From an uncultured Burkholderiales bacterium (lineage in GTDB: Bacteria > Pseudomonadota > Gammaproteobacteria > Burkholderiales > Burkholderiaceae_C): 64,000 nucleotides of DNA. Shown one piece after another: positions 45,172 through 53,298 of the stretch; the first letter of the stretch is position 1; every line of letters begins with the position of its first letter. The stretch lies in assembly GCA_937873395.1 (NCBI GenBank), contig CALMYH010000001.1, forward strand, positions 1 to 64,000, read 5' to 3'. The notes under the pieces are model-generated. The model had not been told where the DNA came from. It made no database searches and worked only from the letters and a program-made list of their open reading frames with translations. Both the position numbers and the translations under genes were made by a program.

Positions 45172-45190
45172 CTGCCTGTTCAACAGGCAG
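45172..45190. terminator. Inverted repeat after gshA
   Basis: CTGCCTGTT (45172-45180), C, AACAGGCAG (45182-45190): a perfect 9-bp inverted repeat starting 6 bp after the gshA stop. The single-base spacer requires opening of the apex in a hairpin. No T-run follows. The remaining bases to 45320 hold nothing I can support. Confidence 0.45.
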
Positions 45191-45319
45191 CCTGAAGAAG
45201 GGCCTTGCAAATCAAGGGCTTGCGCTGGCCGTACAGCCCCTGTCCCGGGTTATTCACAAACTTGTCCAGATATTCTCGGGACAAGTCGGGCCCGGCGCGC
45301 AGGGACGGGCCGGTCGGCT

Positions 45320-45790
45320 TCAGGCCTCGCCCCCGAAACGCTCAATCAGGTTGTCGATGTACTTTTCGACCAGCTTCTCGAATTCGCCCTGAACCACCGG
45401 CACCACGATCATTTTCATCAGGCCGGGGAGGGCCACCTCGACGGTGCCCTGGATGGCCAGGGTGACGCCGGTCGACTTCTTCTTGTCGACGATTTTCCAG
45501 CTGCCACCGACCAGCGCATTGCCCACGCCCTTGACCGGCGTCCATTTCACGCTGCCCTTGGCGCGGTCGCTGACGTACTTGCTGGCGTAGACGGTCTGGA
45601 TGTTGACCTGGGAAGTGCCGACCTTTTCCATTTCCCAGCGGTAAACGCCATCGCCCAGATCGACCAGCTGTTCGACCTTCGGGAAGTGACTGACCGATGT
45701 CGGCACGTCGGACAGAACGTCGAACACGTCGGAGGCCTTGGCCTTGACGTCGAATTCATAGCCCAGGTCGATGTGGACGGTGATGCTCAT
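45320..45790 (-). CDS. SRPBCC (START/Bet v1-like) family protein
   Basis: 156 residues from ATG 45790, with GAGGAGAA ahead. Opening [19 protein letters not shown] and the segment [21 protein letters not shown] are typical of polyketide-cyclase/dehydrase-like SRPBCC proteins with a hydrophobic ligand cavity. The C-terminal helix [21 protein letters not shown] completes the fold. Such proteins bind lipids or aromatic ligands or act as coenzyme-Q-binding proteins (Coq10-like). Divergent from rbgA; ligand unknown. Confidence 0.82.
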   Translation of the reverse strand: MSITVHIDLGYEFDVKAKASDVFDVLSDVPTSVSHFPKVEQLVDLGDGVYRWEMEKVGTSQVNIQTVYASKYVSDRAKGSVKWTPVKGVGNALVGGSWKIVDKKKSTGVTLAIQGTVEVALPGLMKMIVVPVVQGEFEKLVEKYIDNLIERFGGEA

Positions 45791-45919
45791 GGTTCTCCTC
45801 AGTGTGCCGGTCGGGTTCAAAGCGGCTGTGAAGGCATTGTGGCATGCCCGCCGCGGCTTCGGACGGCCGGTGCCGGCGGCATCGGGGCACAATCGGGGGT
45901 CTCCACCTGCAACAACTCT

Positions 45920-46867
45920 ATGAGCATCCAGTGGTTTCCCGGGCACATGCACCTCACGCGCAAGGCGATTGCCGACCGTGTGAAGACGATCGACGTGGTC
46001 ATCGAGATGCTCGATGCGAGGCTGCCGGGCTCCAGCGCCAATCCGCTGCTCGGTGAACTGACGGCCCGCAAGCCCAGCCTCAAGGTGCTGAACAAGCAGG
46101 ACCTGGCCGACCCGCAAAGAACGTCACAGTGGCTGGCCCACTACAACGCCCAGCCGAAGACGCGGGCCATCGCGCTCGACGCCAGCCACACCGCACCGGC
46201 GCGCGCGCTGGTCGATGCCTGCCGGCAGCTGGCGCCGCAGCGCGGCGGCATGGTCAAGCCCCTGCGTGTGCTCATCTGCGGCATTCCCAATGTCGGCAAG
46301 TCCACCCTGATCAACACCTTGCTGGGCCGGCGTGCGGCCAAGACCGGAGACGAGGCCGGCGTCACGCGCACCGAGCAACGCGTGGTGCTGGCCGACGACT
46401 GCTATCTGTTCGACACGCCCGGCATGCTCTGGCCCCGCATCATCGTCGAGCAGAGTGGCCTGAATCTGGCGGCCAGCGGCGCGGTGGGGCGCAACGCCTA
46501 CGACGACCAGGAAGTGGCGCTGGCCCTGCTGGACACGCTCAAGCAGGCCTATGCCGCCCGGCTGCACGAACGCTACCGTCTGGAGCAGCCGCTGGAGGCG
46601 GTGGCCCAGACACCGGCCGAGGACCTGCTCGAAGCCATCGGGCGGCGGCGTGGGGCCCTCGCCGCCGGCGGACGGGTCAACCTGCAGAAAGCGGCCGAGC
46701 TCGTCATTGCAGACTTCCGGGCAGGCCTCACCGGCCCCATCACGCTGGAGACCCCGCAGGAATTCGCTGTCTGGCTGGCCGAAGGCCGCCGGGCCGATGC
46801 CGAGCGCGCCGAACGCCTGGCCCAGCGCTCGGAGGTGCCCATGCGTGCCCGCACCCGGTCCCGCTGA
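45920..46867 (+). CDS. rbgA: Ribosome biogenesis GTPase YlqF/RbgA
   Basis: 315 residues from ATG 45920 ([17 protein letters not shown], characteristic). Circularly permuted GTPase: G4 NKQD near 58, G5 region, then G1 [10 protein letters not shown]2/G3 with DTPGML. The C-terminal about 100 residues form the RNA-binding ANTAR-like tail. Assists late 50S subunit assembly in Bacillus; the proteobacterial proteins are shorter on knowledge but share the signature. Followed 32 bp later by the AhpD-like gene. Confidence 0.9.
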   Translation: MSIQWFPGHMHLTRKAIADRVKTIDVVIEMLDARLPGSSANPLLGELTARKPSLKVLNKQDLADPQRTSQWLAHYNAQPKTRAIALDASHTAPARALVDACRQLAPQRGGMVKPLRVLICGIPNVGKSTLINTLLGRRAAKTGDEAGVTRTEQRVVLADDCYLFDTPGMLWPRIIVEQSGLNLAASGAVGRNAYDDQEVALALLDTLKQAYAARLHERYRLEQPLEAVAQTPAEDLLEAIGRRRGALAAGGRVNLQKAAELVIADFRAGLTGPITLETPQEFAVWLAEGRRADAERAERLAQRSEVPMRARTRSR

Positions 46868-46898
46868 AGGCGCCTGTCCCTGTTCTTGAGGAAACCGC

Positions 46899-47300
46899 AT
46901 GTCCACCGTCTCCCGCCCGTCCGACCCCGAGAGCAATCCGCGCGTCAAAGCCGTTTTCGACGACATCCGGACCACGCGCCAGACCGAGGTCATCAACAAC
47001 ATGTGGCGCTACCTGGCGTTCGATCCCGATCTGCTGGAGCAGACCTGGCGCGATGTGAAACGCATCATGGCCACCCCGTCCACCCTCGATCCGCTGACCA
47101 AGGAAATGCTCTACATCGCGGTGTCGGTGGCCAATGGCTGCGGATACTGCGTGCATTCGCACACCGCGGCGGCGCGGGCCAAGGGCATGAGCGATGCACA
47201 GCACGCCGAGCTGTTGTCCATCGTGGCCCTGGCCGCTCGCACCAACCACCTCGCCACGGCCCTGCAGGTGCCGGTGGACCCGGCGTTCGACCGGGGCTGA
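46899..47300 (+). CDS. AhpD-like carboxymuconolactone decarboxylase family protein
   Basis: 133 residues from ATG 46899 (GAGGAAA upstream). AhpD-type redox site GCGYCVHSH: Cys81-x2-Cys84 with His88, and the usual helices around it (KEMLYIAVSVAN). Such proteins act as alkylhydroperoxidase-like disulfide reductases or peroxidases. Length fits the small AhpD/CMD group. Lies between rbgA and a quinone-reductase-like gene, all rightward, perhaps a stress operon. Confidence 0.88.
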   Translation: MSTVSRPSDPESNPRVKAVFDDIRTTRQTEVINNMWRYLAFDPDLLEQTWRDVKRIMATPSTLDPLTKEMLYIAVSVANGCGYCVHSHTAAARAKGMSDAQHAELLSIVALAARTNHLATALQVPVDPAFDRG

Positions 47301-47331
47301 AGGTCCGCGCCATCCATCAAGGAGAAACAGC

Positions 47332-47931
47332 ATGTCGGTACTGCGTCGTGTCCTGATCATCCAAGGCCATCCCGATCCGCAGGATCGTCACCTCAATCAT
47401 GTGCTGGCCGATGCCTACGCCGAGGGTGCGGTCGAGGCCGGCCACGAGATCCGGCGGCTGTCGATTGCCGAGCTCGAGTTTCCGCTGCTGCGCAGCCAGA
47501 AGGAATGGCAGGACCCCCTGGCCCTGCCGCCGTCGCTGAAGCAGGCCCAGGACGACATCGCCTGGTGCGAACACCTGGTGCTGTTCTTCCCGCTCTGGCT
47601 GGGGGAGATGCCGGCCCTGGTCAAGGGCTTTCTGGAGCAGGTGATGAGGCCCGGTTTTGCGGTCGAGGCCGACGGCGCCAGCGCTTTCGGTCGCAAGGCC
47701 TTGCAGGGGCGCTCGGCCCGGCTGGTGGTCACCATGGGCATGCCTTCGCTGGTCTACCGCTGGTATTTCCGCGCCCACAGCCTCAAGTCGCTGGAGCGCA
47801 ATGTGCTCGGCTTTGTCGGTTTCGCCCCAATCGAGGAAACGCTGGTGGGCGGGGTGGACCAGATCAAGGCCGACGGTCTGGCGCGCTGGCAGGCGAAGAT
47901 GCGGCGTCTGGGTCGCATCGAGGGTATCTGA
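47332..47931 (+). CDS. NAD(P)H-quinone oxidoreductase-like flavodoxin-fold protein
   Basis: 199 residues from ATG 47332 with AAGGAGAA. Flavodoxin-like fold of the NQO/KefF/MdaB group: IIQGHPDPQDRHLNHVLAD, DIAWCEHLVLFFPLWLGEMPALVKGFLEQV and VTMGMPSLVYRWYF for FMN or FAD and nicotinamide binding. Reduces quinones or related compounds by two electrons, often protecting from oxidative cycling. Third gene of a rightward run after the AhpD-like gene; convergent with a lipoprotein gene. Confidence 0.87.
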   Translation: MSVLRRVLIIQGHPDPQDRHLNHVLADAYAEGAVEAGHEIRRLSIAELEFPLLRSQKEWQDPLALPPSLKQAQDDIAWCEHLVLFFPLWLGEMPALVKGFLEQVMRPGFAVEADGASAFGRKALQGRSARLVVTMGMPSLVYRWYFRAHSLKSLERNVLGFVGFAPIEETLVGGVDQIKADGLARWQAKMRRLGRIEGI

Positions 47932-47948
47932 ACCGTTTCAGACTGCGG

Positions 47949-48530
47949 TCAGGGCAGGCCGATCAGGGAGGCCAGTGCCTCGGTCGACAGCGATCCCCCA
48001 TGGCTGACCGTGGCGCCGCTGCCGGCGTGGCGCGTCACGATGAACGGCACCGCATCGGCGCCCAGGCGTTGCAGCAGCTCGGTGTTGAGGGCGATGGCCT
48101 CTCCGATGTCCTTGGGCACACTGGCGGACGCCGACAGGCCACCTTGCCCGGCCAGCAGCAGTTTTTCGTGCTCGTTCATGGCCGCCACGGGGTCGTCGGC
48201 CGCCATCAGGGCCGCGCCCTGGGGGCGGCTCTTGGCGTTCAGGATGGCCACTGGCAGCCACACGAAGCGGGTGCGCGACAGCAGCGGCTGGGAGGCGTTC
48301 CACAGGTGGCCGCAGTGCGGGCACTGGGGGTCGAACAGCACGTACACGACCTGGCGGCTCATGGGCGTGCCGGCGCTGAAGCCCCGCCCCATCTCGGCCA
48401 ACGCGTCGACGGCATCGGCCATGGGGATGTCACCCGGTGAGGTGGTCGGCGGGGATTCCCGCGAACAGGCAGCCAGGCCCAGGGCGGCGATCAGGCCCAG
48501 CGCGTGACGGCGGTCAATGAGAAGCTTCAT
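47949..48530 (-). CDS. Thioredoxin-fold lipoprotein, DsbC/DsbG-like
   Basis: 193 residues. Lipobox LAAC near 20-23 (ALGLAACSRE). A thioredoxin-like domain begins VVYVLFDPQCPHCGHLWNA with a CPHC active site like that of DsbA or DsbG, followed by VPFIVTRH containing the cis-Pro. DsbG-type proteins usually carry an N-terminal dimerisation domain, which here is only about 35 residues, so it is a minimal form. Predicted periplasmic disulfide reductase or isomerase anchored in a membrane. Confidence 0.82.
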   Translation of the reverse strand: MKLLIDRRHALGLIAALGLAACSRESPPTTSPGDIPMADAVDALAEMGRGFSAGTPMSRQVVYVLFDPQCPHCGHLWNASQPLLSRTRFVWLPVAILNAKSRPQGAALMAADDPVAAMNEHEKLLLAGQGGLSASASVPKDIGEAIALNTELLQRLGADAVPFIVTRHAGSGATVSHGGSLSTEALASLIGLP

Positions 48531-48560
48531 GGTGGTGATCCGGGTGTGTGACAGCCCCGA

Positions 48561-49040
48561 TCATCGCAGACCCGCGTCCTCCTGGGCCCGCATCTTGGCC
48601 GCGATGTACTCGCCGTGGGTCACGTGCAGCAGGCCCGCGACCTTGCTGATCACCTGGTTCTCGTGCACGTCCAGGTGTCCGTCGGCATAGGCCACCTGCC
48701 ACATGGCCTCGATCACCCGGATCTTCTGCGGCTGGGAGAAGCGCTCGTTCAGGCGGGCCGTGAAGCGCTGATAGTCGTAGGCGATGCGCGCATTGTCATG
48801 CGCCAGTTCGAGCAGGCGTTCGAGTTCGTCGTCCGCCAGATCGAACTTGCCGCGCAGGGCCAGCAGGACAGCGTCCCGCTCGGACTCCGAGAAGGTGGGC
48901 TCGGCGCGCATCACTTCGACCAGCAGCACGGCGGTGGCCAGTTGCAGCTGGTGTTCGTCGATTCTCGGGTCGACGCGAGGCGCATCCGGCGCCAGACTGG
49001 CGCCGAGCTGGTCAAACAGGTCTTTCAGGGTTCTGAGCAT
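48561..49040 (-). CDS. TerB-family protein (tellurite resistance-like)
   Basis: 159 residues from ATG 49040. TerB-like all-helical domain (about 20-150) with acidic repeated helices: VEVMRAEPTFSESERDAVLL and MWQVAYADGHLDVHENQVI, whose Asp/Glu/His may bind a metal. Such proteins are widespread and not always linked to tellurite. No ter operon genes nearby, so a tellurite role is unsupported. 30 bp before the lipoprotein gene on the same strand. Confidence 0.83.
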   Translation of the reverse strand: MLRTLKDLFDQLGASLAPDAPRVDPRIDEHQLQLATAVLLVEVMRAEPTFSESERDAVLLALRGKFDLADDELERLLELAHDNARIAYDYQRFTARLNERFSQPQKIRVIEAMWQVAYADGHLDVHENQVISKVAGLLHVTHGEYIAAKMRAQEDAGLR

Positions 49041-49086
49041 GGGGCATTGTGGCAGTGGTCCGACCGGATGGACACGCCCGGTCGGC

Positions 49087-49713
49087 TCAGGTTCCGTCCG
49101 AGCGCCGCCAGACCAGCAGCAGGTTGTTGGCGGGCATGGGTTGGCGCAGGGCCCGGTGCAGGCCGGCATCGGCCGCTGTCCGGGCCACGTCTTCCAGCCG
49201 GCGGATGCCCCAGGCAGGATCGCTCGACCTGAGGCTGGCGTCAAACTGCCGGTTGCCTTCGGACGTGGGCACATCGTCCTCCAGGTAGGGGCCGTAGGTG
49301 ATCAGGCAACCCGTCGGGGCCAGGTGTGTGGCGGCCCCTTGAAACAGCGCCTCGCAGCAGCGCCAGGGAGCGATGTGCAGCAGGTTGGCGCAGTAGATCA
49401 GGTCGAAGGCCTCGGTGAAGGCGGGGCCTTCGGACGGCCAGGGGTTCTGCAGCACGTCCAGCCGCCGGGCGGGCTGGACGTTGTGCAGGCCGGCACGACG
49501 CGCTCTCTCGTCGATCAGGGGGCACAGGTCGGCCTCGAAATCGGTGGGTTGCCAGGTCCAGCCGGGCAGGGCGGCGGCGAAGGCCGTGGCGTGCTGGCCA
49601 CTGCCCGAGGCGATCTCCAGCGCCCGCCCCCGGGGTGGCAGCAAGGCCAGCAACCGGTCCAGGATGGGCTGTCGGTTGCGCTCGGCGGCGGGGCTGAAGG
49701 GCAGGCCGTCCAC
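49087..49713 (-). CDS. DUF938 SAM-dependent methyltransferase-like protein
   Basis: 208 residues from GTG 49713. LPFSPAAERNRQPILD is the DUF938 opening and ALEIASGSGQHATAFA the SAM-binding glycine loop; IYCANLLHIAPW and GPYL complete the pattern. No ATG precedes this block in frame except inside the upstream gene. The start is 2 bp after the stop of the YeeE/YedE-like gene. Substrate unknown. The domain has been compared with small-molecule thiol or phenol methyltransferases only by fold. Confidence 0.83.
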   Translation of the reverse strand: MDGLPFSPAAERNRQPILDRLLALLPPRGRALEIASGSGQHATAFAAALPGWTWQPTDFEADLCPLIDERARRAGLHNVQPARRLDVLQNPWPSEGPAFTEAFDLIYCANLLHIAPWRCCEALFQGAATHLAPTGCLITYGPYLEDDVPTSEGNRQFDASLRSSDPAWGIRRLEDVARTAADAGLHRALRQPMPANNLLLVWRRSDGT

Positions 49714-49715
49714 GT

Positions 49716-50129
49716 TCAGCGGGCCCGCCAGCCCTGCAGCAAGGCCCCCAGAGCGATGCCACCCAGGGCCCACAGCAGGTCGGTGTTGCCGGTGCCCAGG
49801 CCTGCAATGGCCGGGCCCGGGCACACGCCCGAAATGCCCCAGCCAACGCCAAACAGGGCGGCGCCCACCAAGGTGTCCCGGTTCCATTGGCTGGCATGGG
49901 CGTGAAAGCGCTCGCCCAGCAGAGGCCGCCCCAGCAGCCTCGGTGCCAGTGCATAGGCCACCAGGGTCACCGCCACCGCGCCACCCATCACGAGCATCAG
50001 GCCGAAATCCTGCAGGCGCAGGAAGCTCAGCACCACCTCGGGCTGAACCATGGTCGAGAGAGACAGGCCGAAGCCGAACAGCGCACCACTGGCCAGCACG
50101 GCGAGGGCGGTCAAGGGTCGCAAGCTCAT
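49716..50129 (-). CDS. YeeE/YedE family sulfur transport protein, second half
   Basis: 137 residues with four hydrophobic segments. LFGVGWGISGVCPGPAIAGLG contains the conserved Cys-Pro-Gly-Pro of YeeE/YedE (TsuA) thiosulfate transporters, and the first part GFGLSLSTMVQPEVVLSFL matches DUF6691. It should pair with the next gene upstream (4-bp ATGA overlap), so each encodes half of the single-chain transporter. Imports thiosulfate or related sulfur species. Confidence 0.88.
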   Translation of the reverse strand: MSLRPLTALAVLASGALFGFGLSLSTMVQPEVVLSFLRLQDFGLMLVMGGAVAVTLVAYALAPRLLGRPLLGERFHAHASQWNRDTLVGAALFGVGWGISGVCPGPAIAGLGTGNTDLLWALGGIALGALLQGWRAR

Positions 50130-50596
50130 GACAGCCACCCCACCAGGTTCGCCGTCACGATGGCGGTGGCCATGAAGGTCAGCACCGCGGCCAGCGAGGG
50201 CCACTGCATCGACCCCAGTCCGCAGATGCCGTGGCCTGAGGTGCAGCCATTGCCCAGTCGGGCACCGTAGCCCACCAGTACCCCCCCCAGCAGCAGCATC
50301 CAGCGCGGCACGTCGGTGCGAAGAGGCTGACCGTCGGCAAACAGCCACCACCAGAGGGCCGCGCCGAGGACCAGGCCCACCGCGTACACCAGGCGCCAGT
50401 CGCGCGAGGAGGTGAAGCGTTCCTGCTGGAAGAAGGGGCGCTTGATCACGAAAGACCAGGTGCTGGAGAACACGGTGCTCATGCCGCCGACCAGACCGGT
50501 GAGCACGTACAGCAGGGCCACGCCGGCACCGATGCTCAGACCGCCCAGCAGGTAGTGGCTCCAGCCCAGGGGAAACAGGTTCAGGGATTCAATCAT
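50126..50596 (-). CDS. YeeE/YedE family sulfur transport protein, first half
   Basis: 156 residues with about four or five hydrophobic segments. LGGVLVGYGARLGNGCTSGHGICGLG is the hallmark of YeeE/YedE, with Cys in GNGCTSGHGICG expected to relay the thiosulfate sulfur. The N-terminal part (MIESLNLFPLGWSHYLLGGL) is typical of split versions. Its ATGA overlap with the second half and the ATGA overlap with truC at its start suggest tight co-translation. A TusA/rhodanese partner is not in the window. Confidence 0.9.
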   Translation of the reverse strand: MIESLNLFPLGWSHYLLGGLSIGAGVALLYVLTGLVGGMSTVFSSTWSFVIKRPFFQQERFTSSRDWRLVYAVGLVLGAALWWWLFADGQPLRTDVPRWMLLLGGVLVGYGARLGNGCTSGHGICGLGSMQWPSLAAVLTFMATAIVTANLVGWLS

Positions 50597-51381
50597 GGGC
50601 CAGCATTATCCGGCCCGGGCAGCAACACCGCCCAGGGCAGGGAGAACAGGGCGAGCCAGTCGGCCAGATCCTGAGGGCTGTGGTGGCGGGCGTCCGGGGG
50701 CGAGGACTGACCGGGCGGGGTCAGGCCGCTGTGCACCTGCACCCGTTCGCCTGTGAACGGATGCGTGAAAGCCAGCAACTGGGCGTGCAGCCACAACCGC
50801 TGGTGCCCCAGCCTCTCGGCCCACCACCGATTCAGCGGTCCTTTGCCATGGGTGGCATCGCCGATGATGGGGTGGGCCAGGTGCTTGAGGTGGCGGCGGA
50901 TCTGGTGGCGACGGCCGGTCACCGGTCGGCCTTCGACCAGCGAGACCCGCACCGAATCGAAGCGTGGGTCGACCGAGCCCGGCAGGCTCAGCCGCGCCAG
51001 GGGGGTGAACGCGGTGCGGGCCGGCTGTGGCGGTGCGTCGGGCGCGGCGTCGTCGGGTCGCAGGGCGTGGTCGACCACGCAGGGCTGCGTCAACCAGCCG
51101 CGGGTCATGGCCAGATAGGTCTTGTCCATGGCCTCTTCGGCAAAGGCCTGACCCAGGCGCCGCGCGGCTTCCCTGTGCAAGGCCATCAGCAGCACGCCGC
51201 AGGTTCCGCGGTCCAGCCGGTGCACCGGCCAGACCGGCTGCCCGAGCTGGTCGCGCAGGGTCTGCAGCACAAAGCGGGTGGCGTGGGTGTCCAGCCCGGT
51301 GCGGTGCACCAGCCAGCCGGGGGGCTTGTGGACGGCGACCAGATGCTCGTCGCGCCAGAGAATCCTCAGGGGCGGTGTCAT
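50593..51381 (-). CDS. truC: tRNA pseudouridine(65) synthase TruC-like
   Basis: 262 residues from ATG 51381. RluA-superfamily motifs: LVAVHKPPGWLVHRTGLD, catalytic Asp in HRLDRGTCGVLLMA, and GRRHQIRRHLKHLAHPIIGD. The RRHLKHLAHPI signature and lack of an S4 domain fit TruC, which forms pseudouridine 65 in tRNA. Overlaps the YeeE first-half gene by 4 bp. A second RluA-like gene at 39.9 kb differs in these motifs. Confidence 0.87.
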   Translation of the reverse strand: MTPPLRILWRDEHLVAVHKPPGWLVHRTGLDTHATRFVLQTLRDQLGQPVWPVHRLDRGTCGVLLMALHREAARRLGQAFAEEAMDKTYLAMTRGWLTQPCVVDHALRPDDAAPDAPPQPARTAFTPLARLSLPGSVDPRFDSVRVSLVEGRPVTGRRHQIRRHLKHLAHPIIGDATHGKGPLNRWWAERLGHQRLWLHAQLLAFTHPFTGERVQVHSGLTPPGQSSPPDARHHSPQDLADWLALFSLPWAVLLPGPDNAGP

Positions 51382-51456
51382 GATCGGCCGATGGTAGCGG
51401 CAGGGATAATGCAGGCCGGGCTTGTTGTCCGAGGCTTCACGGGTTCGTTTCCGTTC

Positions 51457-52137
51457 ATGTGCACCAATTACACACCGGCCACACCGGCGCAGTTGCTGAG
51501 CCTGGGGATCATCGGTGGGTCGGACGGTTCGCCGACCGGCTGGCCTGCCGAAACCTTTCCGGGCTACGCTGCACCCATGGTGGTGCCCGGGCCTGGCGGA
51601 CGCCTGCAATGGCGGGTCGCCCGCTACGGGCTGGTGCCGCGCTGGTGCCAGGACCGGCGCCAGGCCGACACCGTGTCCCGCAAGACCTACAACGCGCGCA
51701 GCGAGACCGTCGCGCTCAAACCCAGTTTCCGTCAGCCCTGGCGCGAGCGCCGCTGGGCCGTGGCGCCCATGCTGGACTTCTTCGAGCCCTGCTGGGAGGC
51801 CGGTCGCGCCGTGCGCTGGCGCATCTGCCTGGAAAACGAACCCGTGTTCGGCGCACTTGGCCTGCACGACACCTGGGTCGACCCGCTCACCGGCGAGGGG
51901 GTGCAGAGCTTCAGTCTGCTGACGGTCAACGCCGATGCCCACGGCCTGATGCGGCGCATGCACCGGCCACAGGACGAAAAGCGCATGCTGGTGCTCCTTG
52001 CGCCGTCCGAATGGGGCCGATGGCTTGGCGCAGACGCCGCCCACGTGTTGGATGGGCTGGGCCAGGCGGCTGGGGTCCGGCTGGCGGGGGCACCTGCGCC
52101 TCGCCGGGCAGACCCCCAGCAGTTGCTGGCGTTCTGA
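51457..52137 (+). CDS. SOS-response-associated peptidase-like protein (YedK/HMCES family)
   Basis: 226 residues from ATG 51457, so that the catalytic Cys is residue 2 after Met removal (MCTNY instead of the common MCGRY). YNARSETV supplies the conserved Asn and Glu, and RRMHRPQDEKRM the His. YedK/HMCES forms a DNA-protein cross-link with abasic sites in single-stranded DNA. The MCTN opening and a PGYAAPMVV segment mark a divergent subgroup. No LexA box recognised upstream. Convergent with the MarR gene. Confidence 0.84.
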   Translation: MCTNYTPATPAQLLSLGIIGGSDGSPTGWPAETFPGYAAPMVVPGPGGRLQWRVARYGLVPRWCQDRRQADTVSRKTYNARSETVALKPSFRQPWRERRWAVAPMLDFFEPCWEAGRAVRWRICLENEPVFGALGLHDTWVDPLTGEGVQSFSLLTVNADAHGLMRRMHRPQDEKRMLVLLAPSEWGRWLGADAAHVLDGLGQAAGVRLAGAPAPRRADPQQLLAF

Positions 52138-52156
52138 AGCCAGCGCCGTCGCCGGT

Positions 52157-52627
52157 TCAGCCGCGGTGGTCGTCCGGGTCGATCAGCCGGCGCAGCAACA
52201 GTTTGAGCTCACTGCCCTGCAGCGGGCCGATTTCAGCCAGGACCCGGGCCTCATGGGCGCGGGCACGCTCCAGCAGCGGCGTCACCAGCTTCTGGCCTTG
52301 CGGCGTCAGAGAAACCTTGGTCTTGCGCCGGTCCTGGATGCCGGTGCGGCGTTGCACCAGCCCTTGCGCTTCCATGCGTCCCAGCAACTTCGTCAGGGTC
52401 GGTTGCTGGGCCAGCACGATGTCGCACAACTCGCCCACATGGCGCTCCTGGCCGCCAGCCAGGCTGGCCAGCACCCGCCACTCCGGCACACTCAGGCCGC
52501 AGGCGGCCACTTCGGCGTGGAATTCGGCAGACACCCGGTGGCTGGCGCGCGCCAGCAGGTAGGCGAGGTAGTCTTCGACAAAGCCGGGCGCACCGGTGCC
52601 GGGCAGGGAATCAGCGCTTCTGGTCAA
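52157..52627 (-). CDS. MarR-family transcriptional regulator
   Basis: 156 residues from TTG 52627, chosen because no ATG occurs in frame before the core other than at 52735, where the sequence is a shadow of the flavin reductase gene. Winged helix: LSVPEWRVLASLAGGQERHVGELCDIVLAQQPTLTKLLGRMEAQGLVQRR, with wing DRRKTKVSLTPQGQ. It overlaps the flavin reductase end by 17 bp and is probably co-transcribed with it, opposite to the NicX cluster. In nicotinate/picolinate pathways the local regulator is also MarR-type, supporting control of this module. Confidence 0.85.
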   Translation of the reverse strand: MTRSADSLPGTGAPGFVEDYLAYLLARASHRVSAEFHAEVAACGLSVPEWRVLASLAGGQERHVGELCDIVLAQQPTLTKLLGRMEAQGLVQRRTGIQDRRKTKVSLTPQGQKLVTPLLERARAHEARVLAEIGPLQGSELKLLLRRLIDPDDHRG

Positions 52628-53192
52628 GCCCGGTTCCCGCCGCAAGCAAGGGTCCGACGGTGCCGAAACGGCCACCCTGGTAGACCAGCGGAGCACCGCC
52701 CTCCCGCCAGCCGCAACGTTCCACCTCACCGACAAAGATGACGTGGTCGCCTTCCTCGTAGCGGCTGCGGTTGTGGCATTCGAACCAGGCCAGTGCGCCT
52801 TCGATGATGGGCAGGCCGGATGCGCTCAGCCGGTAGGGTGTGGTGGCGAAGCGGTCGCCTTCCCCGTAGGCGAAGCGCTCGCAGATGTCCAACTGGTGAT
52901 CGGCCAGCACATTGATCACGTAGTGCGACCCGCCGTGGAACAGCGGCAGGCAGTTGGCCTGCAGGTCCAGGCTCCACAACACCAGGGGTGGTGCCAGGGA
53001 GACCGAGTTGAACGAGCTGGCGGTCAGCCCCACGTAGGGCGATGCGCCCGGGCTCTCGGGTTCCGGTGCGTGGGCCGTGACCACGGTGACGCCGGTGGCG
53101 AAGCAGCCCAGAGAACGGCGGAAGTGCGCCGAGTCGAAATCGGGCGCCTGGGCGCGCACATGCGCGGGCGGGGTGGGGCGTGCGGGTCGCAT
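52611..53192 (-). CDS. Flavin reductase (HpaC/RutF-like)
   Basis: 193 residues from ATG 53192. Flavin reductase-like split barrel: FRRSLGCFATGVTVVTA, YVGLTASSFNSVSLAPPLVLWSL, and CNRSR-like DHVIFVGEVERC for FMN/FAD and nicotinamide. Such proteins supply reduced flavin to a separate monooxygenase. The only candidate nearby is the acyl-CoA-dehydrogenase-fold protein in the divergent operon. Precedes the MarR gene. Confidence 0.88.
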   Translation of the reverse strand: MRPARPTPPAHVRAQAPDFDSAHFRRSLGCFATGVTVVTAHAPEPESPGASPYVGLTASSFNSVSLAPPLVLWSLDLQANCLPLFHGGSHYVINVLADHQLDICERFAYGEGDRFATTPYRLSASGLPIIEGALAWFECHNRSRYEEGDHVIFVGEVERCGWREGGAPLVYQGGRFGTVGPLLAAGTGLDQKR

Positions 53193-53225
53193 CGCTGCAT
53201 TGTAGGGTTGTCCCGATGGGTTTGC

Positions 53226-53242
53226 ATGAAAATTCATATAAA
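53226..53242 (+). promoter_or_regulatory. Candidate MarR operator overlapping a -10
   Basis: ATGAA (53226-53230), AA, TTCAT (53233-53237) is a perfect inverted repeat, with TATAAA (53237-53242) as possible -10 for the rightward nicX operon. Located between divergent flavin reductase and NicX starts. A -35 is not evident at 17 bp. Further downstream AAGGAG (53287-53292) is the ribosome site of the nicX GTG start. Confidence 0.45.
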
Positions 53243-53298
53243 CTGGCTTCAGCATTAACCCTGAGATCCCCGACCTGGGGTCCAACAAGGAGACCGAC

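Noticed and set aside
49714..49887. N-terminal extension of the DUF938 gene to ATG 49887
   Set aside because: That part lies over the YeeE/YedE-like gene and is Gly/Arg/Pro shadow sequence; the DUF938 block starts right after GTG 49713.
52628..52735. ATG start at 52735 for the MarR gene
   Set aside because: The 36 additional residues are read out of the flavin reductase gene; TTG 52627 gives a family-like start with a short overlap.
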